NCBI GenBank assembly: GCA_036346355.1
Contig: CM070576.1
Location: forward strand, 15,421,558-15,485,557
Direction of reading: 5' to 3'
DNA length: 64,000 bases
Origin: Rhipidocladum racemiflorum
Lineage: Eukaryota > Streptophyta > Magnoliopsida > Poales > Poaceae
Shown: positions 44,646 to 55,821 of the stretch, piece after piece
Numbering within the stretch: position 1 is the first letter of the stretch
Layout: each line of letters opens with the position of its first letter
Notes under the pieces: generated by a model
What the model was told of the DNA's origin: nothing
What the model saw: only the letters and a program-made list of their open reading frames with translations
Databases searched by the model: none
Position numbers and translations under genes: made by a program

Positions 44646-47120
44646 CCCAATTCCACTGAACCGATCTAGGTTAAGGTTTGGGTGTACCACATGGGCAATG
44701 ATGGGGCATTGAGGTGGTGGCCGACAAAGCAAAGAGGCAGCTGTGACATGGATTCTAACATGGCAGAGAGGTTGACACGTAATTGAAAGCAGATTGACCA
44801 ATAGACAGGTTTAAGATTGAATTTTTGGGTAGATGACGTGTAGGGTCCACTATCATTGGACATGTGTGCCCCTAATGAGTGGGACCAAGGAGAGGAACTT
44901 TTGGGCATTGGTTTGACTTTGACTTGCTGTTGCATGCATGGCTTCTACTCAATAGGGAGAGAGAAAAAAGGGAAGGGTTGGCCCACTGGTAAGAGAGAGA
45001 TAGGAGAGTGAAGGAAGATACACATGATAGGGAACAGAGGAGAGTAGCATCCATTGCTCGGAGTGGATGGTGTCGACGGCGACCGACAATTAGTGAAGCT
45101 CTAGTGATGGCTAAAACGGGTTGAGGGCAGCACGGGGGAGGCGATTGATGGCCTCAGTGTAGTGGGGTAAGAGGTGCGCCATACTTCACCAGGAGCGAGC
45201 ATGAGCGGAGACAAAGATAGGCACCCATGGTGGTGGTGTGCTTCGGAAGTAGACGCTTCATGGCCAGAGGAATTGGGCCTAAGTCTCAAATATAGAGGAA
45301 GAACGAAGCCTGAGCTGTAGCAACAGGCCAACATTAGGAAGAAGAAGTGGACGATAGTGTGTGGTGATCTCTCATTGGACACAAACATGCACACTGAGAT
45401 AGAACCGAGGCAGGGAACATGATGCTGCTGTGAGTTAATGCTAGCTACGACCATGGTAGCCGGTGATGAAGACAAAGGTACAATGGAGCCTACGGAGACA
45501 ACGACCATAACGCAGTTCTCTGGGGAAAGTGAGAGAAACACCATGTAGAAGGTGATGAGACAATGCTAAGTGTGTAGATGGTGGCAACAGAGATTCACCG
45601 GTGGAGGTGTAATGGGCAAATGGAGTGGCAGAGGTGCACAACGTCCCAGGCTTAATTCGATGAGTTTGTAGTGAGTTCCAGAGTAGCACCATAGGCTTTT
45701 GGGAGAGAACGAGGCAATCCTTGTGAGAGCAGGTATAATAATACTAATGTAGTTACAGTGCTAGTTATCGATGGGCCACATCAGGATATCAGATGCGATG
45801 AGTCGGGAGGAGAGAGTATGATGGAGAGTAGAGGATAGGCTGGCTTACCACAGATTCACACTACAAATCGATCGCAGCACGCATCAAGAAAGCTTGCAAA
45901 GTAGAGAAAACGAGATATGAACGCGCTGGGCTAAGCATGACACCGCTTATGCGGTAATGTATTTATGGCTAACTATTATATAAGTTTTAATCGCTGGGAC
46001 GTACAAGTACAACGCACGTATAAAACCCTGAATAGCCGCCTCTCTTATTAACCTTTGCTCTGACGTGGATAGCGGAGAGATATTTATAGGCGAGAGAGAA
46101 GATCAGCATGCGGAGGGGAGCATGGACTCCACATCGAAGCCGACGACGTTGGAACTGTATGCGGAAAAGGTGAACATGCACATCTTACCGGTGGGACTGG
46201 GCCCTGTGGGTCAGTGATGGCATGATGGCTGTGACATGTGGCATAAGTGCGGAGGGAGCATAGTGCAAAGGCAGGTCGAGCAGGGCTGGCAACTCGGGAT
46301 GGGTGAAGCGGATTGGGTCAACAGGAAGAGAGGTGGGCTGGCGCGTGGGGAAGGCAAATGGGCTAGGCCAAGATTTATCCCTAAGATGATTTAAGGATTT
46401 TAGATTTGATTTGGAATTTCCAGAAAAGGCTAGAAATTCAAATAAATCTAAAGAAATACAATATGAACTCAAAAAATCCAATAAAATATAAAACAATTCC
46501 TTGCAGCATAAGAAATACCAAATTAATTGAAGTTTATATTAATTCAAATTAAATATTTTTTATTTATGAAATTCCTTTAGTTGCTAAGTTTTATTAAAGC
46601 TTAGGAAAATTAGTGAAAAAGTTTTGGGAATTGAATATAAACAAACGATTTTTGAAACCTCAAAAATTGGGATTTTATAATACATCACATTGGTACTCTT
46701 TCCAATGAATGATGCAAAACTGCAAGATGAAGAAAGAATTTTGATGAGAACAAGGATGACGGTTCAGCCCCAAAATCTATGAGTGAGAAAGAAGTTTATG
46801 ACTGATAAAGGATATGGACATTGTGTTAAAAAAGGATCATAAATTAAGAACCCGTGACAAGACCATATTTAAGAAGTGATCATATAGGTGAGGTTCAGTA
46901 TCAGTATTGATGTCATTGCATTGGCCTATTGCTGAACATTCTGGGCAAGAAGAATGATATAAATTACACGGTGTGACACGGTCAAAATAAATATCAGGAT
47001 GGATGTTGCATCGAGGAGGACACAAAAGGCCATACATACCTCCCCTGCCTATATATTCTGTCAAAGGTAGAACATAATTTTGTAAGTGTTTAAGCTTAAT
47101 GTGCAAGTTTCATATGGCTA
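44646..47120. mobile_element. Insert of about 2.5 kb splitting the TNP2 transposase
   Basis: TNP2 similarity stops near 44645 and restarts near 47121. Read on the minus strand the insert has an AT-rich part (46800-46380), a C-rich part, and GCCTATAAATATCTCTCC near 46085, an order reminiscent of a Tekay-type LTR, but I cannot fix ends or a target duplication. The frames in it have no recognisable content. The bases could also include part of the original CACTA element. Confidence 0.35.
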
Positions 47121-47975
47121 CTCCATATATGAAGAAGCTATGCCAATGGATGATTTGAAATTGCTTGCCATGGAGTCTCTTCACGATCGTCACATGATGA
47201 TGACACAGATATTTCTTGTTGACATTAGAACTATTGTGCCTCACAAGGTTAAAGAGACGTATGTCATGGTTGCGTTATTTCTTCAATGCAATCTCTCAAA
47301 GGTCGATCGCTCCTATGACTCGACACCCTCAGTGAGAGCAAGGTAGTCCGAACTCTATGTGAACTTCAGATGTGGTTTCCCCACCATTGTGCTTTGATAT
47401 TATGGTTCATCTCATTGTTCATCTTGCAAGAGAGATCAATATAAGTGGGCCCATATTTTTACATTATACGTATCCATTCAAGAGATACATGGGAATTTAA
47501 AGGCCTATGCGAGGAATCGCTTCCACCTATGTACAAAGATCGTTAGGAAGGTTACGCAATCGAGGAGGTTATTGAATTTTTACGCCGATTACATGGTTGA
47601 GGTAGAAACCACAGGTGTACCTATATCTCTTCACGAGATGTGAGGCTCGACTATTGCTCAAACCATCGTGGAAAAATAATCACCTCTGCTTTGGATATGT
47701 AATGTAAACATACTTTATGGTCTTACAACACATGGTAGAGGTGTCCCAGTATTATCGACTTGCAGCACACAAGGACATGTAACAAGAGAACTTGCACTAA
47801 TGGTCCGAGATTTGGATCATGAGAAAATATAATTCACCGATTGAACACATGGAGGTTTGGATGATGAGAAAACATAATCGCATTCTTACGGGAGAGTGGC
47901 TCAAAGGTTCCTCACCTGCCGTGAGGAAGTGACGAGGACATCACTACCATGGATACGCCATACCTAAAAACCCAA
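47121..47975 (+). pseudogene. CACTA TNP2-type transposase, C-terminal part (pseudogene)
   Basis: Frames give MTQIFLVDIRTIV, HKVKET, FDIMVHLIVHLAREI and PIFLHYTYPF, then RRLLNFYADYMVEVETTGVP (to about 47620) and SPIEHMEVWMMRKHNR with GEWLKG (47830-47910). This is the order of the conserved C-terminal half of plant TNP2 (DVMVHL, HLGP, PFER, CTNYL in intact relatives). Stops and frameshifts are frequent. Together with 43800-44645 it represents one dead autonomous-type CACTA element. Confidence 0.75.
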
Positions 47976-49050
47976 TGGAAACCAACAATGTCATACAAGG
48001 GGCCAATTACTCGAGCTCACAGACGACAATTCAATTACCAGGTGAACGCGCTCGGGCTAAAGGCAACAATTTAATGAATGGAATGCTATTTAATCCTTGT
48101 GATGATTTTACAACCTTAGGAACCAAGGAGAAGGACTCCAAACGCCAAGCATGAAGCCACCTTCCGGCGCATACGTTCAACTCGGATTCGGCCTTCCTGG
48201 ACAGCAACAATTCAACTTCAAACGACCATAACTTTTGATCCACAAGGGTGTTTGAGGTCTATGAGTACTGGGTTGGAAAGGTTTCTTGACGCCCTCTTTC
48301 CAACGGATCCGACCCCATCCCCAAATTCCGTCCGAGTCAACGGAATCTGCAAAACAATTGGCGTCACTTTTCCAAATCGAGGAAGACTTGGGCTTTGGGC
48401 CTTGTAATAGAGTTGTAGTTGGTATCCCATACTGCTTTGGACGTTGTTTCCACGCTTCTACTTCTTATAAATAGCCAGACATCTGGCTCCTTAGGGTTTT
48501 GGGTTTTATTTGATTAGTTTAGCAAGTGCAAAACTTCTGATCCCGCGAGTTGTGGCCGATGCCGACACCCACCTTGTCAAGATCGCCAATAAGACTCCAC
48601 TTTGTTTCGCTCAGCTTTATCCGCACTTCAGATTGCTTATCCTATTGTTCTTGCTTGTTCTTCGGTTTGCTTGCAGGAATTGAACTCACCAAAGGTTGAT
48701 CGTGGCCTCACGGTAAGATCAATAATCTACTGGAGTTGGTTTAGCGCATTGCTAAGGCGACGGGGGCAAGACGCCGTCACGGTGTACGTCGGATCGCCAA
48801 AGTCGACTTCTAACAAATCGATCGTGGTGTTTCTCATCGTAAAGATCGGACACCCATAGTGCCATCGACGGGGCGCCCATCGGGGGAGCGCCGAGGAGAG
48901 AGCTCAGGAGAGATCCGAAGGACGAAAACCCACGATAAGCAATGGGGAGGACACAAAGATCCATTGCACAGGAAGGTGTGAGTCGATTCGACGGAGCCGA
49001 ACTCCACTGATTCGGAGAGCACAAGCGCTGACGCAAGGTGTGTATTGAGA
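47976..49050 (+). mobile_element. LTR-retrotransposon 3' end fragment
   Basis: The stretch starts with a frame KGPITRAHRRQFNYQVNAL, like the last residues of many grass retrotransposon polyproteins, and moves into LTR-like sequence with the phrase CGACCATAACTTTTGATCCA, a TATA site at 48465-48474 (TTATAAATAG) and a pyrimidine-rich leader. I cannot define the exact ends or the lineage. Confidence 0.4.
48465..48474 (+). promoter_or_regulatory. TATA box-like site in LTR-like sequence
   Basis: TTATAAATAG preceded by a GC-richer segment, in the position expected for an LTR promoter. Confidence 0.45.
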
Positions 49051-50617
49051 GGTCCGGGAATTCTTTATAGTATATTAGTATATCGAAATTCATACTCACT
49101 GATTTTCATCAAAAATGTGATAAGGATTTGGTTTACATAAGGAAAACAGAAATCTGGAATTATTTTCTCAATTTTCTTTCTATTTTTCCTTTTCTCTTAT
49201 CACTTTCCCTTGCCTCTGTAGCGTTTCTTTCGTCTCTTCTGTCTTTCTTGCATGCCCTAGGAGGGAGCCTCGTTACTGCCGGCTGGGAAACGGAGTCCCA
49301 CGTACATACGACTCCCCTGCCGCACGCCTGTAGAACTCCACTGCTGCACGTTGCTTTCCTCCTAGCTGCAGCCGCACGGCGCTTTTCTTTTTGCTGCGGG
49401 CGCTCGATCTCCGCTTGCGAGCGTCAATGCGCTGCTCGCGCTCCCGACGCCGCCTCCTGCGTCCCGCACCGCCGCCGCCCTCGATGTTTTCTTTTTCTTG
49501 CGCAGCCCCACACAAAATTTTCTTTTATTTCCGTGCGCTGCACTTTTTGCTGATTGCGCTCCCTCTTTATATTCACGGCCAACAACATAATCTTTAACAC
49601 TAACCTCTCATCTCTAATTAAATACATACGATAGTCCAACTCCGGGCCAATAACATACGGGCCTATTACATGCACACACAGCCCGTCACGTGTCCACCTT
49701 ACCACTCTAGCATGCCTCACTTGCTTACACGGCCCAGGCCTGGCCGCTACATCGCATCGCCTTTATCCGTGTAGACCTCTCTTCATGTCACATCTTATTG
49801 CAGTCACATTGCCTCTCGCGTGCTTTGCTGGGCGCCGTGACCGCGATCCTCACGTAAGGTTGCGCTTGCACCAACAGAACTCCTATGCTTTGGTCCCGGC
49901 TACACACCTCCGGTCCCATGGATTCCTCTGACATGTAATTTGGCGTTATGCACTCTCGCTTTCCATCTCACAGTTGTTATAAATAAAAACAAATTCAACA
50001 TAAATAACTTGTTCTATGCAAATGCCACCATAAAGCATGCGAGAAATCATAATGTGAATATGATGAGGGAGTTTATGAATTGTTCTTCATGGTGTATGTT
50101 AAGCTGCTGTTAAATTGTTTCCATTGCAATACACTCTTGCCGCCGAAAGTGATGAACTCACGCTTGTTGTTTAATATTTTTCAGGTACCGTGATTTCGAC
50201 ATGTGGGAAAGGAGCTAGATTCACATCTCCACTTACCTACCCAACAAACAACTTCAAACCCTTCCCTTAGCTGTGATGGTCACCATATTGAATTATATGA
50301 TGGTTTATTTGTCTTCGCTGGCTGAGCCATGAACAAATGTTTTTTCCTCATTGGTTTATGTGACAGCTTAAATCTATGTTTTGACTTGAATCGTTGGTTT
50401 TTCAAATGCCCTGCTTATTATGTTAGTATTGTCTTCAATTATGCTATCTTGCATATGCCTTTATTATTGATGCCGAAAACCATGGAAAACAGAGGACATG
50501 CGTCAATTTTTGTTAGAACTGTTAAGCGTAGTTGCTGTAATTTATTTTAAAAGTCAGTGGTATTGATTGTTTCTATGGTCCTTTGTGGTGACATTCTCAG
50601 CACATTAGGTGCTGTGG
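49051..50617. other. No gene supported
   Basis: A GC-rich part (49270-49500) gives frames on both strands rich in arginine and alanine, which is compositional. The rest is AT-rich. A small palindrome CAGCAC-ATTAG-GTGCTG lies at 50599-50615, just before the next LTR. Confidence 0.35.
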
Positions 50618-51350
50618 TGTCGGTGTTTCGGGCAACGGCCAGTGAATTTGTATGGCAGGTCGACGGTGTGCACGCTTCCTCTCCTCGAATTCGCTTTGAC
50701 TCTTGGTGAGTTAACAAGATGTATACCGGTTCGAGCGTAAACGTCTACCCAATGCGCCTGTGAGTTGGACTGCATTGACTCTCTTTTTTCTTGTTCGCTT
50801 TACACGCTGTTCTCCCTTATATAGGCGCAGGTGGGAGGTTGGCACAATCGCTGGGTTTGGAAAAAAGAGGAAAAGACTGCACTCTGGCCGCCCAAAAGTG
50901 GCGGTGATGGGGTCGATGCCGATGACTCGCCTAACGCCTGCTTCTCGCTCTCGCTCGCCGTAGCCGTCAGAAGGTTACGCGCGCCAAGTAAATGCTAGGT
51001 GCGAGGGTCGGAACTTGTGCCGCCAAGGCATTGCCAAGCAGTTATGGTCGGCATTTAATGCGCCGATACGCACAAATGCCGTCTGCTTCTCCTCGGATAT
51101 TTCGGAGACCAGTGTCGTGGTTTCTGCCCCTACCCTCGCTGGGTCGTAACTCGGCCTCCCGACCGCCTGGTCGGGCCTACGCGCTCTTTTGGGCCGAGGG
51201 TACCCATGGTCGCGGTACTCGCCAAAGTAGTTTCCAGAGCTCCGCGCCCTCGGCGTGCTGAGATGCCCTCGGTTTTGCTTCCACTTGCTTCGCTGCCGCT
51301 GCACACCACTTGATCGGGAAGTCGCCGACCGCGCGAAGGCGAGCGCACCG
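50618..51350 (-). mobile_element. Tat-like gypsy LTR (minus strand)
   Basis: Minus-strand reading ends GCCCGAAACACCGACA at 50618, the terminus seen in many grass Tat-type LTRs and close to that of the solo LTR at 13859-14696. A TATA site (CCTATATAAG, complement of 50816-50825) lies in the right place. The other LTR edge is not located; 51350 is a guess. Confidence 0.5.
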
Positions 51351-51429
51351 CGGTGGGTTCTTGCCTCAGCCCTCGAAGCCGTGGTTGGAGATGAGCTCTG
51401 GGTTGACTTCTTGTCCCATTGTCGGCTGG

Positions 51430-52045
51430 ATTGCCAGCGTCATTGCACGACATCCGACTGCCACATGGTCGAGAACCTGCCGGGCACAGCCGGTGCGCGG
51501 GCGAAGCGCACCCGGCAGGTAGTCTTGAGCCCTCGAAATGGGCTCTGAGAGCGGAGTCGGGGGGTTAGGCCTTTGTCCGCCGCTTCTCGCCAGCACGTGA
51601 CACCCGATCGCTGCATGGTCGTAGGAGAGTCTTCGACCAAGGTGCAAGGAAATACACCGGCAAGTGGAGTGTAGCCCCCAGCCCCGAAGCCGGGTTTCCG
51701 GAGCAAGCGGTCTGGGGATAGGCCTGGGGTTAGGCCTTGTCCGGCCGCCGCTTCGCCGCATCTGCACGACACCCGACCGCGCATGGCTTGGGGAGAACGC
51801 CGACCGGGGTCGCGCTACAATGGAAGACCGCTGGTGTAGCCCCAGCCCCCGGAAGCCGGCTCTGAGAAGCAGTGTCGAGGGGTTAGGCCTTGTCCTAGGC
51901 TAAGTGTTTCGCTGCCGCTTCGTCGGGTGACACCGACACCCGATCGCGCATGGTCGGGAGAGCCTGACCGGTGCGTTACGAAGCGCACTCCGGCGGTCGT
52001 AGCACTCCTGGGTGTATTCAGCTCTCGTAGAAATGGCTCTGGAGA
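51430..52045 (+). repeat. Tandem repeats of about 167 bp, four diverged units
   Basis: Each unit has CACCCGATCGC-CATGGTCG-like sequence (near 51450, 51601, 51770 and 51936), then GAGAGCC..GACCGG, a CCCCAGCCCCCGAAGCC-type stretch, and GGGGTTAGGCCTTGTCC. The last unit is incomplete. They lie beside the Tat-like LTR, a usual place for such arrays. Confidence 0.7.
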
Positions 52046-55000
52046 TGTGTCCAATCGTTGTATATTTTCTATACGGCGCCGCGCCCACGCAGTCGCAGCG
52101 CAAGGCCAGCGCCAGGGCGTAAGGATCGCTTTAGCGGGAATGCACGTGGCGCCCCGGGTCGTATCGCCGGGCGCTGGGATTAGTTATTGGTCGCTCGCTG
52201 GCATCGCTGGCCAGAGCTTCGCTGACGCTATGCTTATGACTCCGGAGGCATGGGCTAGTTATGCGTTTCGCTTCACGAGCCGGGCTGGGCGAAGTTTGGT
52301 TCAGTCGGGGTGGAGGGATTTACCATCTGGCCCCAGGCTTACGCCCCGTCCGCAGTGTGGGACTCCGGGAGGCGTGAGACGCCGCTGTGCGCCGCTGGGC
52401 TCGAGCGCCGCTTCGTGGAGCTTCTTCAAGCGTAGTGATCCGGTGGAACTCGCAGGCCTCTCGCGAGGGGGTCCTCTAGCTGACGATCCCGGCCTGGGTG
52501 TCCGACCCGGCACTTGGGGGTGATCCATGAAGAACCTTTCCTCACTCGGGACCGCATCGGACCTTGGACCGCTCGCCTTCAGATCCAGGGTGTAGCTGCC
52601 CGCCGCTGCTCGTCTAGACTCATTCGCTGGGAGAGCGCGAGGTATGGTCCCTGACGTGAGTTTTAAGGCGATTGGGTCGTCCTCGCCCGACCTAACCTGG
52701 GGCTCCGCTTCCTGGGCCTCGCCGTCCTCACCTCTTGCTCGCTTTTTCGCCACGGCGAGTCGGATTCGCTTATACGTTGGTTTCTCGCAGACTCAAAGGG
52801 CCGGGCCGGGCCTTAGGCGTGCGTCCGGCTAACCCTGGAATGGCGGCCACTGGGGGCTTCGGTGTCGCTGACAGTGTCCACTCGGTCCCGCCCGGAAGCG
52901 AGATCGAGAGGGCGCTGAGCGCTGAGGTGGCGCCCGTTTCTTTTCCTGCCGGTTTTCGACAAGATGTTAACATTTTGCGGGGTTTGAGAACCAAAAGGCG
53001 CACTTACCGCGACGTGGATAGGTGGCGGAGGAGAGGATCAAAGCCGAAATGATGTTTTTGTGAGCGGCTCGGGCCGAGAGATCCGTGGACGGTGATCGCG
53101 CCGCCGCGGACTTCTCAACCAGGCTCGAAGCTGTTGGCCGGGAGTGCTCCTGGCGCCCGCGTTCGAGCCACGCTGGAAGGCTTCTGGTGGCGCATCGGTG
53201 CCGTTGTCCTCGGGCTGCCTCGGCACTGGTTTGTACGCTTCCTACTGAGATGACGGCATCGACCTTGATATCGCCAACAGCTGGTTGTCGCCAATCCTGT
53301 GCCCGTCCGGAGGAGGAAGTCGACGCTTGGAGCTTCGGTCGAATCAAGACGCCAGAAGGCGCATTGCCGAGCCACTGTGGTTTCGACACCCGATAAATCC
53401 TTCATAGGATGAACGATAAAGGGAATTTAAACGGCTTTTTTCTTTTGCTCTTTCTAAATTTGTAAGGAACTGGTATGTGCTTTTGCCCTGCATTATTTTT
53501 CGCGACCCTTTGTTTGCATGATGGCATCATCATATGGCCACCCATAGCCTTGTGGACCACAGTGGGTTTCCAGCGTGAGGCGTTGGTGTGTGTGCTCTAC
53601 AAAGTGAGGAGCGGAGAAACACGAGCGCGCCAGAACGCACCGGACGGCCGTAGCGATCATGGGAGGGGGTGCTCCTGACCAATCGTGGGTTGCTCCGCTT
53701 TGGGCACTTCCCTTCTTCCATACTAGTTCACAAATCGTAGCCGCTGGGGCGTAGGGGCCGTAGTACTTCCGGGTCGAAAGTTTGGCGATCTCTGGAGGAC
53801 TGGCAATTGGTCGTGTTACCAACCCATCGGACTCTTATAGCTCCCGAGTGGTGCGAGGCGGCGGCCGCCATACCACGCGCTACTTTGAATTAGCAACAAC
53901 GAACGCAGTGAAAGAGGATATTCACTTGTCTTTCTTTGCGACGGGCGAGGCTCTCGAGGCGCTTTTTTGTTCAACGCAGTAGAATCTCCACGCTTTGGTT
54001 TTGACGCTTCGCTTGGCCACAATCGCCGCCTTGGGAAAGGCGCCACGTAGTTAATGCTGGTGGGTACCGCCTCGCTGGCGTCGCTTCGTCTGCGGCTGTC
54101 AAGGATCGCCGGTAAATAGGCGCAGCGAATGGCGCCGGCTGATTCTCATCCAGCCGACGTTGAGGCTCACATCTTGGCTATCGACTGGCCATGGTCGCCT
54201 CGCCGCTTCTCAACCTTGTTCCAAGGTCGAGAGCCCAACGAATCGATACGAGATCGACTCGGGACGCCTTTCAACAAGAGGCGGAGGGACGCAGGAGTTG
54301 GAGCCGACATTTGAGCCGGGTCGCTTTGAAGCGGCGGTTCCCGCTGGGCTTACTTCGGGATTGACGGGGAGTCGCTGGAGCCGCCGGAGGCTGGCGGAGG
54401 AGGAGGAGCGGAATCTGAGCGGCAGCCGCGGCCGCCGAGCCGGTGGGAATCAAGCCGCCGTGAGCGCCTGAGCGATTGGGGGGAACAGACGCCGCTCCCT
54501 CAGGTAAGGCTCTTCTCTTTCTCCAGGTGAGCCTGGAGTCTTCCGCTGACGCCCAGGCCCGTGGCTAACGAATGCGCCGCCGGGCCGCCCCAATCACGCC
54601 GCCGCACACCTCTCTCCGCCGGTGGACCCCTCTCAGTAGCAAGGTTCGAAGTTCCCCTGAACCAGGAGGTCACATTGACAGGGGCTGGGCCGGGGCTCTC
54701 GGGCGCCGCAGACCGGGCAGAATCGAGGCTCTCCTTGGTCGCTGAGCCTCGCGACCGACTGGGCGATTCGGTCAGCGCTTTATGCGGCAAAATTTAAAGT
54801 GCGAAGTCGGGCCGCGCTTTTGGAGAGGGACGATAAGTCCCGAGATCACCGGAAAGGCGTAGGAGGACCCTAGAATAAGATAAACTTTTGTGTTTTTAGA
54901 CTTCACTGCTTCTCAAAGAATGTAAATCTTTGTCATGAATCCAAGAAATAAAGGTGTTTGGATTGCTCCTTCCCGAGGTTTCAGGTCAGGCGCTTTTTTC

Positions 55001-55821
55001 GCCATTATCTGCAGCGCTTTTCCGGTGAGGGCGCTGAATCATCGTTCTTGGGTCCGAGGGGACTATCCGAGCAAGTAACGATTTGTTCAAGAAATTTTTT
55101 CCGAAAAGTAAAGTGGCTAAGAAGTTTAACACTTAGCCGAATGCCGCGACTTCGACACGCACACAGAGGGCTAATGTGAGGTTTCGACCAGAGGGCTTTC
55201 CGCCGCTTACTTTAGTAGGACGAGGTAAAAGAGAAATGGACTAAGGGTAGAATCGCTCTTTAGCTTTTTCAATATCTCCAAAAAGACAAGATGTTGCCAT
55301 CGGATCCTTGAGCCGGTAAGTCGGGGTCGAAGGACTCTTACCACAAAGAAGGGGCTCTTCCCAAGGAGTAGGAGAGCTTGTGCTCATTTTTGTTGGACTC
55401 GAACCTGGGCGCAGACTGAAATGTCGCCACGTTGAACGCCGACCTCTAACCTATGCGCCGTGGTAGCTACTGCAGAGTGCCTCTGGCCGGTACTTGGCTT
55501 CGAGCTGGGATTTATTACGATATGTCCGCCGCTCGTCGAGCCTGAGCTACCGACGTCGTTTGTTGAGACATCTCCGAGCCCCTGGTTTCGCCGAAGGCTT
55601 GAACCCTTACGCCAGAGTTTAAGTCGATCGGCAAGACGGTCAGCCTACCGAACGCCTTCAAAAAAAGAATGGCGTGAATCTGGCCGATCGGTCGGGGCGG
55701 TCCGCAGGTTCAAAGTGCACGGAGGCACTCTCGGCCGCCCAACGCCCCGCTGCATCTCTTCGCCTTTCAAGATCCGCGGGCTTGAGCCCCTCAGAGATCA
55801 TGCTGCTTATGGCGCTGCTCG
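52046..55821 (-). mobile_element. GC-rich degraded gypsy-type interior
   Basis: Numerous arginine/proline-rich frames occur on both strands with none clearly conserved. The composition, the tandem repeats and the LTR on its left suggest the interior of the minus-strand Tat-like element, cut on its right by the Tekay LTR at 55822. A minus-strand frame at 52301-52753 (MAKKRARGEDGEAQEAEPQ) resembles the low-complexity part of Tat-family ORFs but is not diagnostic. Confidence 0.35.

Noticed and set aside
49128..49553. 141-codon frame with a hydrophobic start
   Set aside because: The signal-like start is a T-rich run and the rest is arginine-rich GC composition; no family recognised and no promoter evidence.
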